A stretch of 64,000 nt of DNA, taken from Paraburkholderia solitsugae (GTDB lineage: Bacteria; Pseudomonadota; Gammaproteobacteria; Burkholderiales; Burkholderiaceae). Position numbers and translations under genes: made by a program. Location: NCBI RefSeq assembly GCF_013177695.1, contig NZ_WOEY01000042.1:1-64000 (forward strand), given 5' to 3'. The notes beneath the pieces were generated by a model. That model was not told where the DNA came from. It worked only from the letters and a program-made list of their open reading frames with translations, and made no database searches. Of the stretch, positions 9,199-18,158 are shown piece after piece (the first letter of the stretch is position 1; each line of letters starts with the position of its first letter).

Positions 9199-9392
9199 CT
9201 CCGTCCCTGACGCACGCCAATCGCGCCTTCCGCCTACACTGGGGCTCGGCCCAGTCGAGCCTTGATCCAGTACTGATCGCGCATCGCGTCGACATCAGCG
9301 AGGGTCTGTGCTCAGGCATTGTTGGGCACGTGGCGTGTCTGTCGACGCGCACGGACTTGCCGCTCAATGCGTTCATCGGCTTGCCTGTCGGC
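9199..9392 (+). pseudogene. truncated 5' fragment of a second vgrG
   Basis: About 190 bases match the start of the intact vgrG (about 1840-2035) with scattered substitutions and small indels, including a 2-base deletion close to the right end. The matching part begins inside the coding region, lacks a start codon and stops abruptly before unrelated sequence. It is the scar of a lost vgrG copy, perhaps with its own cargo module. Shared vgrG 5' ends are a known substrate for swapping T6SS cargo. Confidence 0.85.
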
Positions 9393-9487
9393 AACAAATC
9401 AATGGCCAGAGGAACTGTCGTCGAGGACATCCCAATGAGAGCACACGTTGGAACAAATCCGACAACTATCGGTACCTCGTTGGCCGA

Positions 9488-10708
9488 TTAAGGGCCAAGG
9501 TTCCACTCGATCTGATCGAAGATCCCCTTCAGCTTCGCGCCCCTTGCCGCATTCAGCATCGCAGCATGCGCGACGCGACCGGCGAGATGTGCACGAAAAT
9601 TCGAGTGACCGTCGCGATTCTGCGAGGCCGGACCGTGCCTCACACAATTCGTCAGCACCGCCTTCAACGCATCAAACTCCGGCCGCGCAAGATTCGGATG
9701 GCTGTTCACTACAACCCCAGCCAGATGCTGCCTCGCGCCACGACGCATCACGCGTGTCTTCCTTAGATTGACCGCAAATCCTTCCTCAATAGCAATCGCC
9801 GCCACACGAAGCTCAAGCCGTTCCGCCATCCGCGCGAGATCGTCCCCACCGGAAAACGCCAGATCATCGGCATAGCGCGTATAAGTCGCGCCGAGAGACC
9901 GCGCCAACCCAGCCAGCCTCAGATCCAGCCGAAACGCACACAAATTCGCCAACGCCGGCGAAGTCGGCGCCCCTTGCGGCAAATGTCGGTTCCGATACCG
10001 CTGCCGCTCCTGCCAATCGATCCTGTCCCGCACATCCGGCGCCAGCAGCCCAGCACTCGGCACCCGATTGGCACACAGCGCAGTCAACGCACGCGCAACC
10101 CCCAACGGATAACCCAAAGCACGTATCAAGGAGTAAACGCGTCCCGCATGGACAGACGCAAAGAAATCCGTCAAATCGAACCGAATCACAACCGCTTTAC
10201 CCGCATGTGGCGCCGCGAACGTAACCGTATTCCGCCCACGTCGAAAACCATGCACCGCATCGTGAGCGGGAACCCGATCGAGTAAGCCATGAAGCACTTT
10301 CCTCTGCAAAGCCCGCAAGCGCGACTTAGGAACTTCGATAATCCGGCACCGTCCGTCGCGTTTCTCGACCACTTTGTACGAATAGTGATGAACCGGCGTC
10401 CCCGCATTTTGAGCAGGCACACGCCAGCGATCAGCAAACCAGTCCAGTTCCTCGGGCTCGATTTCCAGCCACGCGGCCAGATCGCCGAGCGTCGGCAACT
10501 GCGGCAGCACCGCATCATGCAACCAAGGGGGAGCTGCCCGCTGAACAGGCGGGCGAGGCAACACACGCAAAACCCTCGGCCGGTCCTCACCCCTCCAAGC
10601 CGCGACAAAACCCGCGTTCTCAGCAACAACCTTCGACAATTCTTTACTGTCGACGCTATCCCACCGCGGACCAAATCGCTTCGCAACCCTGCGCGCCAAT
10701 CGATTCAT
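9488..10708 (-). CDS. retron-type reverse transcriptase (N-terminally truncated frame)
   Basis: This 406-residue RNA-directed DNA polymerase has the retron-class motif series: HGF (153-155), FDLTDFF (177-183), PQGAPTSP (244-251), the catalytic YADD (279-282) and, near the thumb, LAGVVVN (329-335), the counterpart of the retron VTG motif. A helical N-terminal region (about 60-110, LPTLGDLAAWLEIEPEELDW) and a long tail with NCVRHGPASQN suggest the long myxobacterial Mx162-like group. Retron RTs make msDNA from a linked msr-msd RNA and act in phage defence. In the same frame, a TGA stands directly before the ATG and an open 40-codon segment precedes it, so the original protein probably began at 10831. 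The copy may be truncated, or translated by termination-reinitiation. No effector gene is obvious beside it. Confidence 0.85.
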   Translation of the reverse strand: MNRLARRVAKRFGPRWDSVDSKELSKVVAENAGFVAAWRGEDRPRVLRVLPRPPVQRAAPPWLHDAVLPQLPTLGDLAAWLEIEPEELDWFADRWRVPAQNAGTPVHHYSYKVVEKRDGRCRIIEVPKSRLRALQRKVLHGLLDRVPAHDAVHGFRRGRNTVTFAAPHAGKAVVIRFDLTDFFASVHAGRVYSLIRALGYPLGVARALTALCANRVPSAGLLAPDVRDRIDWQERQRYRNRHLPQGAPTSPALANLCAFRLDLRLAGLARSLGATYTRYADDLAFSGGDDLARMAERLELRVAAIAIEEGFAVNLRKTRVMRRGARQHLAGVVVNSHPNLARPEFDALKAVLTNCVRHGPASQNRDGHSNFRAHLAGRVAHAAMLNAARGAKLKGIFDQIEWNLGP

Positions 10709-10831
10709 TCAATCCGCGGGTTCACCCAACACAAGCGTCATCCGCTCGACCATCCCGGCCGCCTCGGGCGGCCCGGCCAACATGGCATCGGCGATCGCGT
10801 AGGTGACAAATTGCAGAGAAGATGACGGCAT
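10709..10831 (-). CDS. 40-codon in-frame leader to the RT (split N-terminus)
   Basis: ATG at 10831 opens 40 codons ending in ..MVERMTLVLGEPAD and a TGA (10709-10711) that touches the RT start (TGAATG) in the same frame. The segment resembles the start of longer relatives of this RT, where a Trp is expected before the LARRV helix. A single TGG-to-TGA change would explain the split. It could be translated as a small peptide coupled to the RT. The homology is from memory of the family and needs an alignment. Confidence 0.55.
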   Translation of the reverse strand: MPSSSLQFVTYAIADAMLAGPPEAAGMVERMTLVLGEPAD

Positions 10832-11244
10832 AGAGCAAAGAGAGGGGGCGGGGCGACCAGTCAACACGTCTTGTGCTGCGTGAGCTCATTTGCGCAACGC
10901 GCAAGGCACGCTCATGCGACGAACTGCGGAGGTCATTCTGATCCACGGGGTAGCCCCGTAGTGCCTGGAACGATTACGACCCGAACCTTGGCAAGCTTGA
11001 CCAGCCGACCCGCGAGCCGAAGATAAGCGACGCGCCTAAGTGTTGTCAACGCATCGGCAGTGCGAATCGATTTTTACAACAAAGTGCTGCGGAAGCAGCA
11101 TCGATTGACGCAGAAGACACTGCAGTCCACCGTCGACGAAGTGAAGCAGAAAGATCAGCAATAGGACAGGGTGCTATCCCGCCATCTCTGAGACGGTATC
11201 CGATAACCAAGACAACAAATCCTGCTTTGACGTTGCGACAGCGA
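10832..11244. other. structured spacer between RT and jetD; candidate msr-msd region
   Basis: About 400 bases without a real gene. On the strand of the RT, hairpins are visible at 11085-11100 (TGCTGC/GCAGCA), 10945-10959 (ACGGGG/CCCCGT) and 10890-10904 (TTGCGC/GCGCAA, extended outward by TGAGC/GCTCA). Retrons carry their template RNA directly upstream of the RT, which places it here. The long a1/a2 inverted repeat that would prove it was not found by eye. Confidence 0.35.
11027..11164 (+). pseudogene. possible 3' remnant of an unknown gene
   Basis: An open frame without a good start ends at TAG 11162-11164. Its last 35 codons (RIDFYNKVLRKQHRLTQKTL and a Lys/Gln-rich end) look like real protein: hydrophilic, helical, Lys/Gln rich. 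I do not recognise the family. It could be the tail of a gene disrupted when the island was assembled, or a chance frame overlapping the hairpin at 11085-11100. Confidence 0.25.
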
Positions 11245-12420
11245 TCACATCTTTCGCAGCGCCGCCTCAACCCACCCGAAACTGATCTTCTCCTGCTCCA
11301 GCCTCAGATTCTTGCGCAAGCGGTTATCGCGCAGATCGTCATATAGCGCCCGCTCGTCCTGGGTCAGACGTGGCAAATCCCGCAACGTTTGCTTGTCCTC
11401 CCGATCCCATTGCGATTGGAACGCCAACAGCGTTTCCCGGTCCATCAAAAACGATTCGACGTGATCAAACTGATGGCGCAACTGATCGAGAATCGCGAAC
11501 CCATGCGTATCTATATCGCCCCAGTAACAAATGCGTCGACGCGAAAGCCAGTTGGCGTTTGCGAGCATTTCAAAACCATATCCTGCGCCGAAGACCGCCA
11601 TGCTGTCGTCGACCGGCGGAAACGCCAGAAAATTAACCTCGTTCTCCGTGATAAAAATCCGGCGAACGTCGAGGTCAAGGCGCGCAAAACTGGCGGCGTC
11701 CAGTGTGACGTCCTGCTCGGTGCTGGCGGGATGAAATAGAGCCTTCCTCGCATCCAGCACGCGGAAGCGGATACGCAATGGTTTTTCTCTCAATCCATAG
11801 CGCGCTGCGAACTGGCTAAGTCCGGATCGTGCGGGGTCCACCGAGTCCGCCGGCAATACACAGTCCAGCAACTCGGCGAGCACACCACGATGTGCTTCAA
11901 TGAATTTGGTGTGTACATCCGCGATATCGATCTGCCGCAGATACACCCCGGGCCGCGGATGCGCCTCCAGCCAAACGCACACGTCCACCAGGCGACCCCA
12001 TACTTCAGCAAGTTCAAGAGCCCTTATCGGCCTTTTCGCAAGCCACGGAACGAGGCGAGGCTCGCGAGCCCGTGTCATATCCAGAAGTGAAAGAAACCGC
12101 GCCGCTTCGCGCTGTTTTCCAATGAAAGCGACCGCATCCTCGAATGAGTCGATCCACACTTCAACTGGCAGCGCATTGGTGCCGAAAACCCGATGCCGAA
12201 ACTCGCGCATCTCAAGGCGGCAATGTGCAATCGCCCTGAGCGAACTACTCCATTGGCGAATGTCCTCGAAGCGCTCCGTGATCTCAGCGGATGTAGGGCT
12301 TTTCAGCACGAGACGTTTCGGAAATAACGACGCGCCCGTTGCGAGGCCGGCGAGCAGTTCACCTCGTTCCCAGAGCCTGCTGACCTGCGTGCGGAGATCG
12401 GCCGGTGTGGTCCAACTCAC
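11245..12420 (-). CDS. jetD: Wadjet nuclease subunit JetD
   Basis: This 391-residue protein has the JetD layout: an N-terminal DUF3322-type region, then a DUF2220 TOPRIM-like nuclease domain. The metal-binding residues are visible as the Glu in [11 protein letters not shown] (about 255-265) and the DxD-type [11 protein letters not shown] (about 293-303). In the Wadjet complex JetD cuts circular plasmid DNA that the JetABC motor has extruded. The start is GTG at 12420, overlapping the jetC stop (GTGA). It is the last gene of the operon and looks intact. Confidence 0.92.
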   Translation of the reverse strand: MSWTTPADLRTQVSRLWERGELLAGLATGASLFPKRLVLKSPTSAEITERFEDIRQWSSSLRAIAHCRLEMREFRHRVFGTNALPVEVWIDSFEDAVAFIGKQREAARFLSLLDMTRAREPRLVPWLAKRPIRALELAEVWGRLVDVCVWLEAHPRPGVYLRQIDIADVHTKFIEAHRGVLAELLDCVLPADSVDPARSGLSQFAARYGLREKPLRIRFRVLDARKALFHPASTEQDVTLDAASFARLDLDVRRIFITENEVNFLAFPPVDDSMAVFGAGYGFEMLANANWLSRRRICYWGDIDTHGFAILDQLRHQFDHVESFLMDRETLLAFQSQWDREDKQTLRDLPRLTQDERALYDDLRDNRLRKNLRLEQEKISFGWVEAALRKM

Positions 12421-15400
12421 GTTTCGCTCCTGCCTTTTTCCTCGCGGTATTCTTCGATCGACAGGTTACGCAGCCTCGATTCGCGTCCCTCTTTGTTGTC
12501 GACAAATCCAACGCTGGCAACAAACGGTTCGATGATATAAATCTTTTGCAGCGGGGTGACGATCAGCAGCTGCAGATTCAATTGGGCAAACAGCCGCAAA
12601 CCGTATTGCGCGGACTCGTCGGATCCGCGGCCAAATGCTTCGTCAATAACAACGAAGCGAAACGAGCGTGAGCGCACAGCGCCCCATTCGAGACCGAACT
12701 GGTAAGCAAGGCTCGCAGCCAGGATCGTATACGCGAGTTTTTCTTTTTGCCCGCCTGACTTGCCGCCCGAGTCTGAATAATGCTCGTGCTCGCTATCATC
12801 TTCGCGCCAACGTTCGCTGGCGGCGAACACGAACCAGTTGCGCACGTCAGTGACTTTCGCCGACCAGCGACGATCCTGCTCCGTCAACCCTTCGCGTCCG
12901 CGGAATCGCTCGATGATCTGTTTGACCTGCAGAAACTTGGCTTCGGAATACTGCACGTCTTCCGACCCTGTGAGCGTGCCTTCGGTACACGAACGCAAGT
13001 CGCTCTGAAAGTCACGAATCTCCGCATCCTGGCTCAATTGCGCTTCCAGAACGATATAGCGGCCGGCGTTGTAGTCGATCTGCGTCAGCGACTCGTTGAT
13101 CAATGCGATCCGCTCTTTGATCGTCTCGCGCTCGCGAGCCAATTGTGACTGGAAGTTGGCCACTTCACGAATGGTGTTCTCGTTGAGCAGATCCTTGAAG
13201 CGCGCTTCGAAGCGCGGCAGATCGTCGGCCTTCAATGTGTCCAGCATGGCGCGATATTCCGCGGCCGCCTCAATGGCGACATCTACTTCCTGCGTCTCGA
13301 GCGGGAAAGCAGTGCAGTACGCTCGCATGGCGTCGATGATCTTGTCACGCTGACGCGAAACCTTCTTTTCTTCGGCGTCGATATTGTCCTGCAGCCATTT
13401 GCGCATATCGCTCTCGCGATTGTCACAGGATTCGACAGTCAACTGGTGTTTGCCGAGCACCTCGGACCATAGCTCGGCGAGCCGGGCGAAATAAGCCGTA
13501 TGAGCTGCGTAACCCGGGTCGTCGAGAATCGCCCGGGTGTGCGTGTGCAGATCATGCGCAATACGCTGGCGTTCTTCCGTGCGCGTGCGCTCCGCTTTGT
13601 GCCCATCGAGTTGCGTCTCGATGTCAGCGAGTGCGACGCTGACTTGATTCAGACGCTGCGTCAGTTCCTGCAACAGGTCTGAGGCCGATTCCAGCCGTGT
13701 TTTCTCGTCGCGCAATGCGGCGATTTCTACCGCGACGGCATGCCAGTCAAGTTCGCGGTAGTCCGCGTGTTCGTTGAGCAGTGACAATGCGTTCAGGCGT
13801 GTCTTTAATTCACTTTGCTCTGCCTGAATCTTGCCGATCAGCGCGCCCAATGCGCCCAGATGTGCTGCCAACTGGCCGGATTGTGCTTCGAGCGCCTGAA
13901 TTTTTTCCGTATTGGTCCAGCCCAGCACGTAGCGTCGGCGGTCGTCCAGTCGATGGCGATCGTCTTTCTCATGCCGTTCGCCCGGCGCCTTGATCTGACC
14001 GGCGCGTGTAATGGCGCGTGTTTCGCGGCGGAATTGCTCCTGGGTGTCGCAACAGACAACATTGAAGCGCTGCGCCACTTCGTATTCAAGCCAGTCGTAA
14101 AACGGCGAGTCGGGTTTCACGGAGAGCTTTCGGGCCAGCGAGTCGCGATGCAGTTCGGCGCGCTCACGTCTCGCAGATTGTCGCACCCGAAAATAAACGA
14201 GCCGCCCCTTCAGATGGGTCTTGTCGACCCATTCGGTGACAGCGGCGTAGTGTTCGTCGGATACCAGAAGCGACAGGCCGAAACCACGCAGCAAACGCTC
14301 GGCGGCGCCCTCCCAATCGCGCTCGTCTTCGCGCACTTGTAGCAATTCGCCGGCGAAGCATAGATCTGCTTCGGGTAGCGCGAGGGCATTGCACAACGCC
14401 GTACGCATCGCGATCTGTTCGGCCGGGATATTGCTGCGCCGGCTCTTCAGACTGTCGATCTCGGCCAACAGCGCATCGTGGTCCTGTTTTCCTGCGCGAA
14501 AACTCACACCGTGTTCGGTCAGATCGTTTTGCAGGCGCGCTTCGTCCAATTGCGCGGTTTCCACACGCTCGCTGAGACGCCGGCGCAGCGCAAGAAAGGC
14601 AGGTTCATCTTCAGGAACGGACTCGCCGGCAACCTGTGCAAGGTCGTGGAAGCGTTGGGCTTTCTGTTTGCGCCGGGAACACTCTGCATCCTTCGATTGA
14701 ATTTCACCCTCAAGCCGCTCTAACCGATCCCCACCATTTTCGGCAATGTTACGCCGCAGTTCGCCTTCCTCGATACGCTGCGCGGAGCGCATTGCGTCGA
14801 GTCGCTTGACATGCGCATCCTGTCGCTCCCATTCCGCGGTGAGATTCTCAATTCGCCGGTCGAGCAAACCGACCTTGAGGTCGGCTGCATATGATTTAAG
14901 CGCCTCCCGGCAGGCCCGCAGATCGTCGACTTGCGATACAAGCAGCGCGTGCCGCTCGCAATCCTCGACGAGAGGGCCTAGCCGTTCCATCTGCCTCTTG
15001 GCTTTTAACACCGCTTCATGAGCGCGATTCAGGTCGTCGAAGTGGCCAATCAGCGCAGTCATGCGCGTCGCGACATCGAACGGTTCGAGCATGTGGCTAC
15101 GGACAAAATCCGTCAAATTGCCTACCGACTTCATCGACACCGTTTGATGAAACAACTCCAGCGCCTGCTCGTTCTCGATCCCGAAGCGCCGACGGAACCA
15201 TGCACCGTAGGGCGGAAAACTGTCGAACAGCTCCGCGCCGAGCGCACGCAACTTTTTGCGCAGACCAGCGATGTCCGGTCCGAAGTCGGCAAAGTCCGCT
15301 GCGATCGAAAGCGCTCGCTCCGCACCGACGAATAGCCGCGCCGGTTGGCCGTGCGCGTCTTTCATCCAGAACACTTGGGCAAGCGTGACGGTTTGATCGT

Positions 15401-15791
15401 AGCCTGCGTTGTGGAAGCGACCCAGAATGACGGAATAGCTGTTGGGGTCCCGCAAAGCCACGGGTTTAGCCGTGCCGCTGGTCTCGTTGCGTTCCGACTT
15501 GTAATGGCCGAGCACGTACGAGCGCAGCGTGCGCTCCTTGCTGTCAGCGCCCGCTGCTTTGTTGTAGGCGATGCGATGCGCGGGAACCAGCAACGTCGTC
15601 ACGGCATCGACGAGTGTCGATTTGCCGGAACCGATGTCGCCCGTCAACAGCGTGTTCTTGCCGTCGGGGTTCAGCGTCCACACCCGGCGGTCGAAGGTCC
15701 CCCAATTGAAGACCTCCAGTTGATGCAGACGAAAACCGGATAACGCGTCGTCGGCGACGAAATCGAGTCCGGGCAGTTGCATGTCAGTCAT
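12417..15791 (-). CDS. jetC: Wadjet SMC-like ATPase JetC
   Basis: This 1124-residue SMC/MukB-type ATPase has its Walker A near the N-terminus (GDIGSGKST, 51-59), long coiled coils, an ABC signature region SGGKSGGQ (about 1008-1015) and Walker B FVVIDEAF (about 1046-1053). It drives loop extrusion on plasmid DNA in the JetABC condensin-like complex. I chose the ATG at 15791 because AAGGAG sits five bases before it and it overlaps the jetB stop by eight bases. A frame extension to 15878 exists but lies inside jetB. All catalytic motifs are present, so the subunit should be active. Confidence 0.93.
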   Translation of the reverse strand: MTDMQLPGLDFVADDALSGFRLHQLEVFNWGTFDRRVWTLNPDGKNTLLTGDIGSGKSTLVDAVTTLLVPAHRIAYNKAAGADSKERTLRSYVLGHYKSERNETSGTAKPVALRDPNSYSVILGRFHNAGYDQTVTLAQVFWMKDAHGQPARLFVGAERALSIAADFADFGPDIAGLRKKLRALGAELFDSFPPYGAWFRRRFGIENEQALELFHQTVSMKSVGNLTDFVRSHMLEPFDVATRMTALIGHFDDLNRAHEAVLKAKRQMERLGPLVEDCERHALLVSQVDDLRACREALKSYAADLKVGLLDRRIENLTAEWERQDAHVKRLDAMRSAQRIEEGELRRNIAENGGDRLERLEGEIQSKDAECSRRKQKAQRFHDLAQVAGESVPEDEPAFLALRRRLSERVETAQLDEARLQNDLTEHGVSFRAGKQDHDALLAEIDSLKSRRSNIPAEQIAMRTALCNALALPEADLCFAGELLQVREDERDWEGAAERLLRGFGLSLLVSDEHYAAVTEWVDKTHLKGRLVYFRVRQSARRERAELHRDSLARKLSVKPDSPFYDWLEYEVAQRFNVVCCDTQEQFRRETRAITRAGQIKAPGERHEKDDRHRLDDRRRYVLGWTNTEKIQALEAQSGQLAAHLGALGALIGKIQAEQSELKTRLNALSLLNEHADYRELDWHAVAVEIAALRDEKTRLESASDLLQELTQRLNQVSVALADIETQLDGHKAERTRTEERQRIAHDLHTHTRAILDDPGYAAHTAYFARLAELWSEVLGKHQLTVESCDNRESDMRKWLQDNIDAEEKKVSRQRDKIIDAMRAYCTAFPLETQEVDVAIEAAAEYRAMLDTLKADDLPRFEARFKDLLNENTIREVANFQSQLARERETIKERIALINESLTQIDYNAGRYIVLEAQLSQDAEIRDFQSDLRSCTEGTLTGSEDVQYSEAKFLQVKQIIERFRGREGLTEQDRRWSAKVTDVRNWFVFAASERWREDDSEHEHYSDSGGKSGGQKEKLAYTILAASLAYQFGLEWGAVRSRSFRFVVIDEAFGRGSDESAQYGLRLFAQLNLQLLIVTPLQKIYIIEPFVASVGFVDNKEGRESRLRNLSIEEYREEKGRSET

Positions 15792-16428
15792 CTGCGCTCC
15801 TTGATGCTGCTGTGCCGAGTTGCGCTTGATAGACCGCGAGCCGTGCGTCGAAATCGGCGAGCCACTGGGCGTCGACAAACGCTTTGAGGATTCGCTGTAC
15901 TTCGAATGCGGCGGCTTGGCCTTCGCGCTTGCCGGCGGCTGGCTTCAGCTTGCGCAAGAAACCGAGTTCGACGATCTTGTTTATTTGCGTGTCGATCTGG
16001 TCAATCAGTTTGGCTTCGTTGCTGCCTGACGGTAGAAACACGCGAATCATTTCCACCATCTGCTCGCGCGTGAGAATGAGGCGAGTGTCTCCACCGCCGG
16101 CGTCGGACTCGGCGAGCTTCTTGCGCAGCAATGCCAGCATCAGGCTCACCGGAAAAGACAACGGGCGTCTTGCGACAAGACGGGGCAACGCAGGCGAATC
16201 GTCATCGTCGTTATCGGGGCGGGAGCGCAGGAACGCGTAGCCCTCTGCTTCGTCCAGCACCAACTCGAGATTCAACACCGTGACGTAATCCCTTACGCGC
16301 GCTTGTAAGTCGAGCAGGGCGCTCCATAGGACCGCATCCGCGTCCCGGTAAATCACGCCTTTAAGCAACGGAATCAGTAGGCTCGACAGATCGTGCGTCG
16401 AGGCCGCTGCGTCATGTTCCTGTTCCAA
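15784..16428 (-). CDS. jetB: Wadjet kite-like subunit JetB
   Basis: This 214-residue protein matches the DUF4194 (JetB) family, the MukE-like partner that bridges JetA and JetC. The conserved N-terminal segment [15 protein letters not shown] (about 15-29) and the [13 protein letters not shown] winged-helix part (about 135-155) are visible. The start appears to be TTG at 16428, five bases from jetA's stop, with an AAGG box upstream; no in-frame ATG lies nearby. Confidence 0.9.
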   Translation of the reverse strand: MEQEHDAAASTHDLSSLLIPLLKGVIYRDADAVLWSALLDLQARVRDYVTVLNLELVLDEAEGYAFLRSRPDNDDDDSPALPRLVARRPLSFPVSLMLALLRKKLAESDAGGGDTRLILTREQMVEMIRVFLPSGSNEAKLIDQIDTQINKIVELGFLRKLKPAAGKREGQAAAFEVQRILKAFVDAQWLADFDARLAVYQAQLGTAASRSADD

Positions 16429-16433
16429 TATCC

Positions 16434-17888
16434 TTATCTCACGAAAATAACGCGTGGCAGGCTTGCCTGCCGGGTCTGTTGTTCGCCGCTGTCTTTCCGG
16501 CTACGCCAGACGATTGTCTCGCTGACCTGCTCGTCCACTACCGTGCTGAACGTGTCGCCGGCAAGTTGCAAGTAAGCGACCAGTTCAGCTAAACCTTGCT
16601 CCAGAGGCTGGGTGTCGCAAAGCTCGCGCAGTGTCACTTGCGAACGGTCCTGCAGAACATGACGGATATGCCATACCAGTCTGGCTTTGTCGACTACGAC
16701 CTGGGAGTACAACGCCGCGGCGTCGATGTCGGCATCGCCGGCCTCGATGGTGATGCCGGCAATTCGCGGTTTGAGGCTCGGTGCATAGAGTGGCCGCTCC
16801 ATCGGCAGTTCGATCTCGGCTGCCGTGTCAGCGATCGTCATGACTTCACCGGCTGGTGGCGTGTCTCGCAAGGCCAGCGCTTTAGCTTCCACGCCATGTA
16901 GGATATCCATGATGCGGCGGTTTTCGAGCCATGCCTGATCATCGAGGAAGCGCCGCAACTGCTGTGATAGAAAAGCGACGGTGCGCTGCGTATGCTCGCC
17001 AGCTTCCAGCCAGTCATAGTGAACCCGCCGTGTGCGCGCGTCGGGTTTGAGTTCCGCCACGGGCGGGAGCGCCAGCACGCGGTCGAGCAACACCGTCAGC
17101 TCTTCCTGGCGACTGCTCGACATCAGAAAGTCCCAGAACGCCCTGAAGCTGCGCCCCTGATCCGAGTCGGCGATCGCATCGCGCTCGCCCATGATTTCCT
17201 CTAGCAGTTCGCCTTTTGCGCCGTCCCACAGGGCAATGCGCTCTCGCACCCGACGGTCGAGACCGCGAAAATTGTGTTCGACTTCGCGGAAATCGGTCAG
17301 CAGTTCACGTGCGATCGCTGTGAACTGCTGGAAGCGGTCTTTCAGCGCCGTGTCATCCAGAATCGAAATGTCTCCGGCCTCCGCACGCGCAATCTCAGCA
17401 TCGATCTCAGCGCGGCGCTTATGGAGTTCGGCAAGACGTGTCTCGGGGTCGCTGTCGCTGCCTTCGCTCATCTGTTTGAGCAATTCGAACAAGGTAAGCA
17501 AGCGCGACTCAGTACCGACGAAACTACGTGCCGTCAATGTGCCAAGCCACGCAATGGCCTTTTCCGTAGCGGGGGTGAGATCGAAATGGGGCTCGTCCGA
17601 ATCCTGACGATAAAACTTGCGTAGCCAGCCTTTGTCGTTCGCGGCCCAGTCGTTTAGATAGTCGGACGCTGCTTTTGGAAAGGCGGTGGGACCGAGCTGC
17701 TCGCGCAATGCATACAGCTCGTCTTCCAGCGCTTCGGCCAGGTCCGCTTGCGATATCACGCGCACATTGGGCGCCGTGAAAGTGCGATTCAAAAAGCTTG
17801 CGACTAGCGGCGCGTGATCCGAGCGCAGCAACCGCCATGCGGGATGGTTCTGGCGCAATGCGTCGAGCGTGGAATAGTCGAAGTTCAT
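16434..17888 (-). CDS. jetA: Wadjet kleisin-like subunit JetA
   Basis: This 484-residue DUF3375 protein is the MukF-like kleisin of the Wadjet complex and first gene of the jetABCD operon. The N-terminal winged-helix part (HPAWRLLRSDHAPLVASFL, about 15-33) and following DLTPATEKAIAWL (about 102-114) are family features; a helical, Glu/Arg-rich middle region follows. The complete, tightly packed operon and intact lengths indicate a functional type I Wadjet system against small circular plasmids. Its promoter must lie in 17889-18158, shared with the divergent fic gene. Confidence 0.92.
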   Translation of the reverse strand: MNFDYSTLDALRQNHPAWRLLRSDHAPLVASFLNRTFTAPNVRVISQADLAEALEDELYALREQLGPTAFPKAASDYLNDWAANDKGWLRKFYRQDSDEPHFDLTPATEKAIAWLGTLTARSFVGTESRLLTLFELLKQMSEGSDSDPETRLAELHKRRAEIDAEIARAEAGDISILDDTALKDRFQQFTAIARELLTDFREVEHNFRGLDRRVRERIALWDGAKGELLEEIMGERDAIADSDQGRSFRAFWDFLMSSSRQEELTVLLDRVLALPPVAELKPDARTRRVHYDWLEAGEHTQRTVAFLSQQLRRFLDDQAWLENRRIMDILHGVEAKALALRDTPPAGEVMTIADTAAEIELPMERPLYAPSLKPRIAGITIEAGDADIDAAALYSQVVVDKARLVWHIRHVLQDRSQVTLRELCDTQPLEQGLAELVAYLQLAGDTFSTVVDEQVSETIVWRSRKDSGEQQTRQASLPRVIFVR

Positions 17889-18110
17889 GGTGCAAGGGTG
17901 AGAAAAAACGGCAACGATCGGTGTCGCGAAACGCGATGATAGTCTAGCCTTTTCGCCCCCGATGCTTTGTGAGTCTCGACGTGCGGCTACGCTCGAGACC
18001 TTCCCGCATATGAAGCGGTCCGCCTCAATTTCGTCACCTCATGCAGCCCGATCCGCGCGGAAAATCGGTCGCCCGCGAAGATCCGACGGCCCCGAGCGGC
18101 GAATAGCTCC

Positions 18111-18141
18111 ATTATTCTCCGCATATTTTGCGGAAAATAAT
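18111..18141. promoter_or_regulatory. palindromic operator upstream of fic
   Basis: Thirteen-base arms (18111-18123 and 18129-18141) around TATTT pair with a single mismatch; the core is TCCGCA-N5-TGCGGA with ATTATT/AATAAT outside. The AT-rich flanks suggest it overlaps the fic or jetA promoter. It shares the CTCCGC/GCGGA core with the second palindrome at 18168-18192. Confidence 0.7.
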
Positions 18142-18158
18142 TTGTATCTGCGGGGAAA

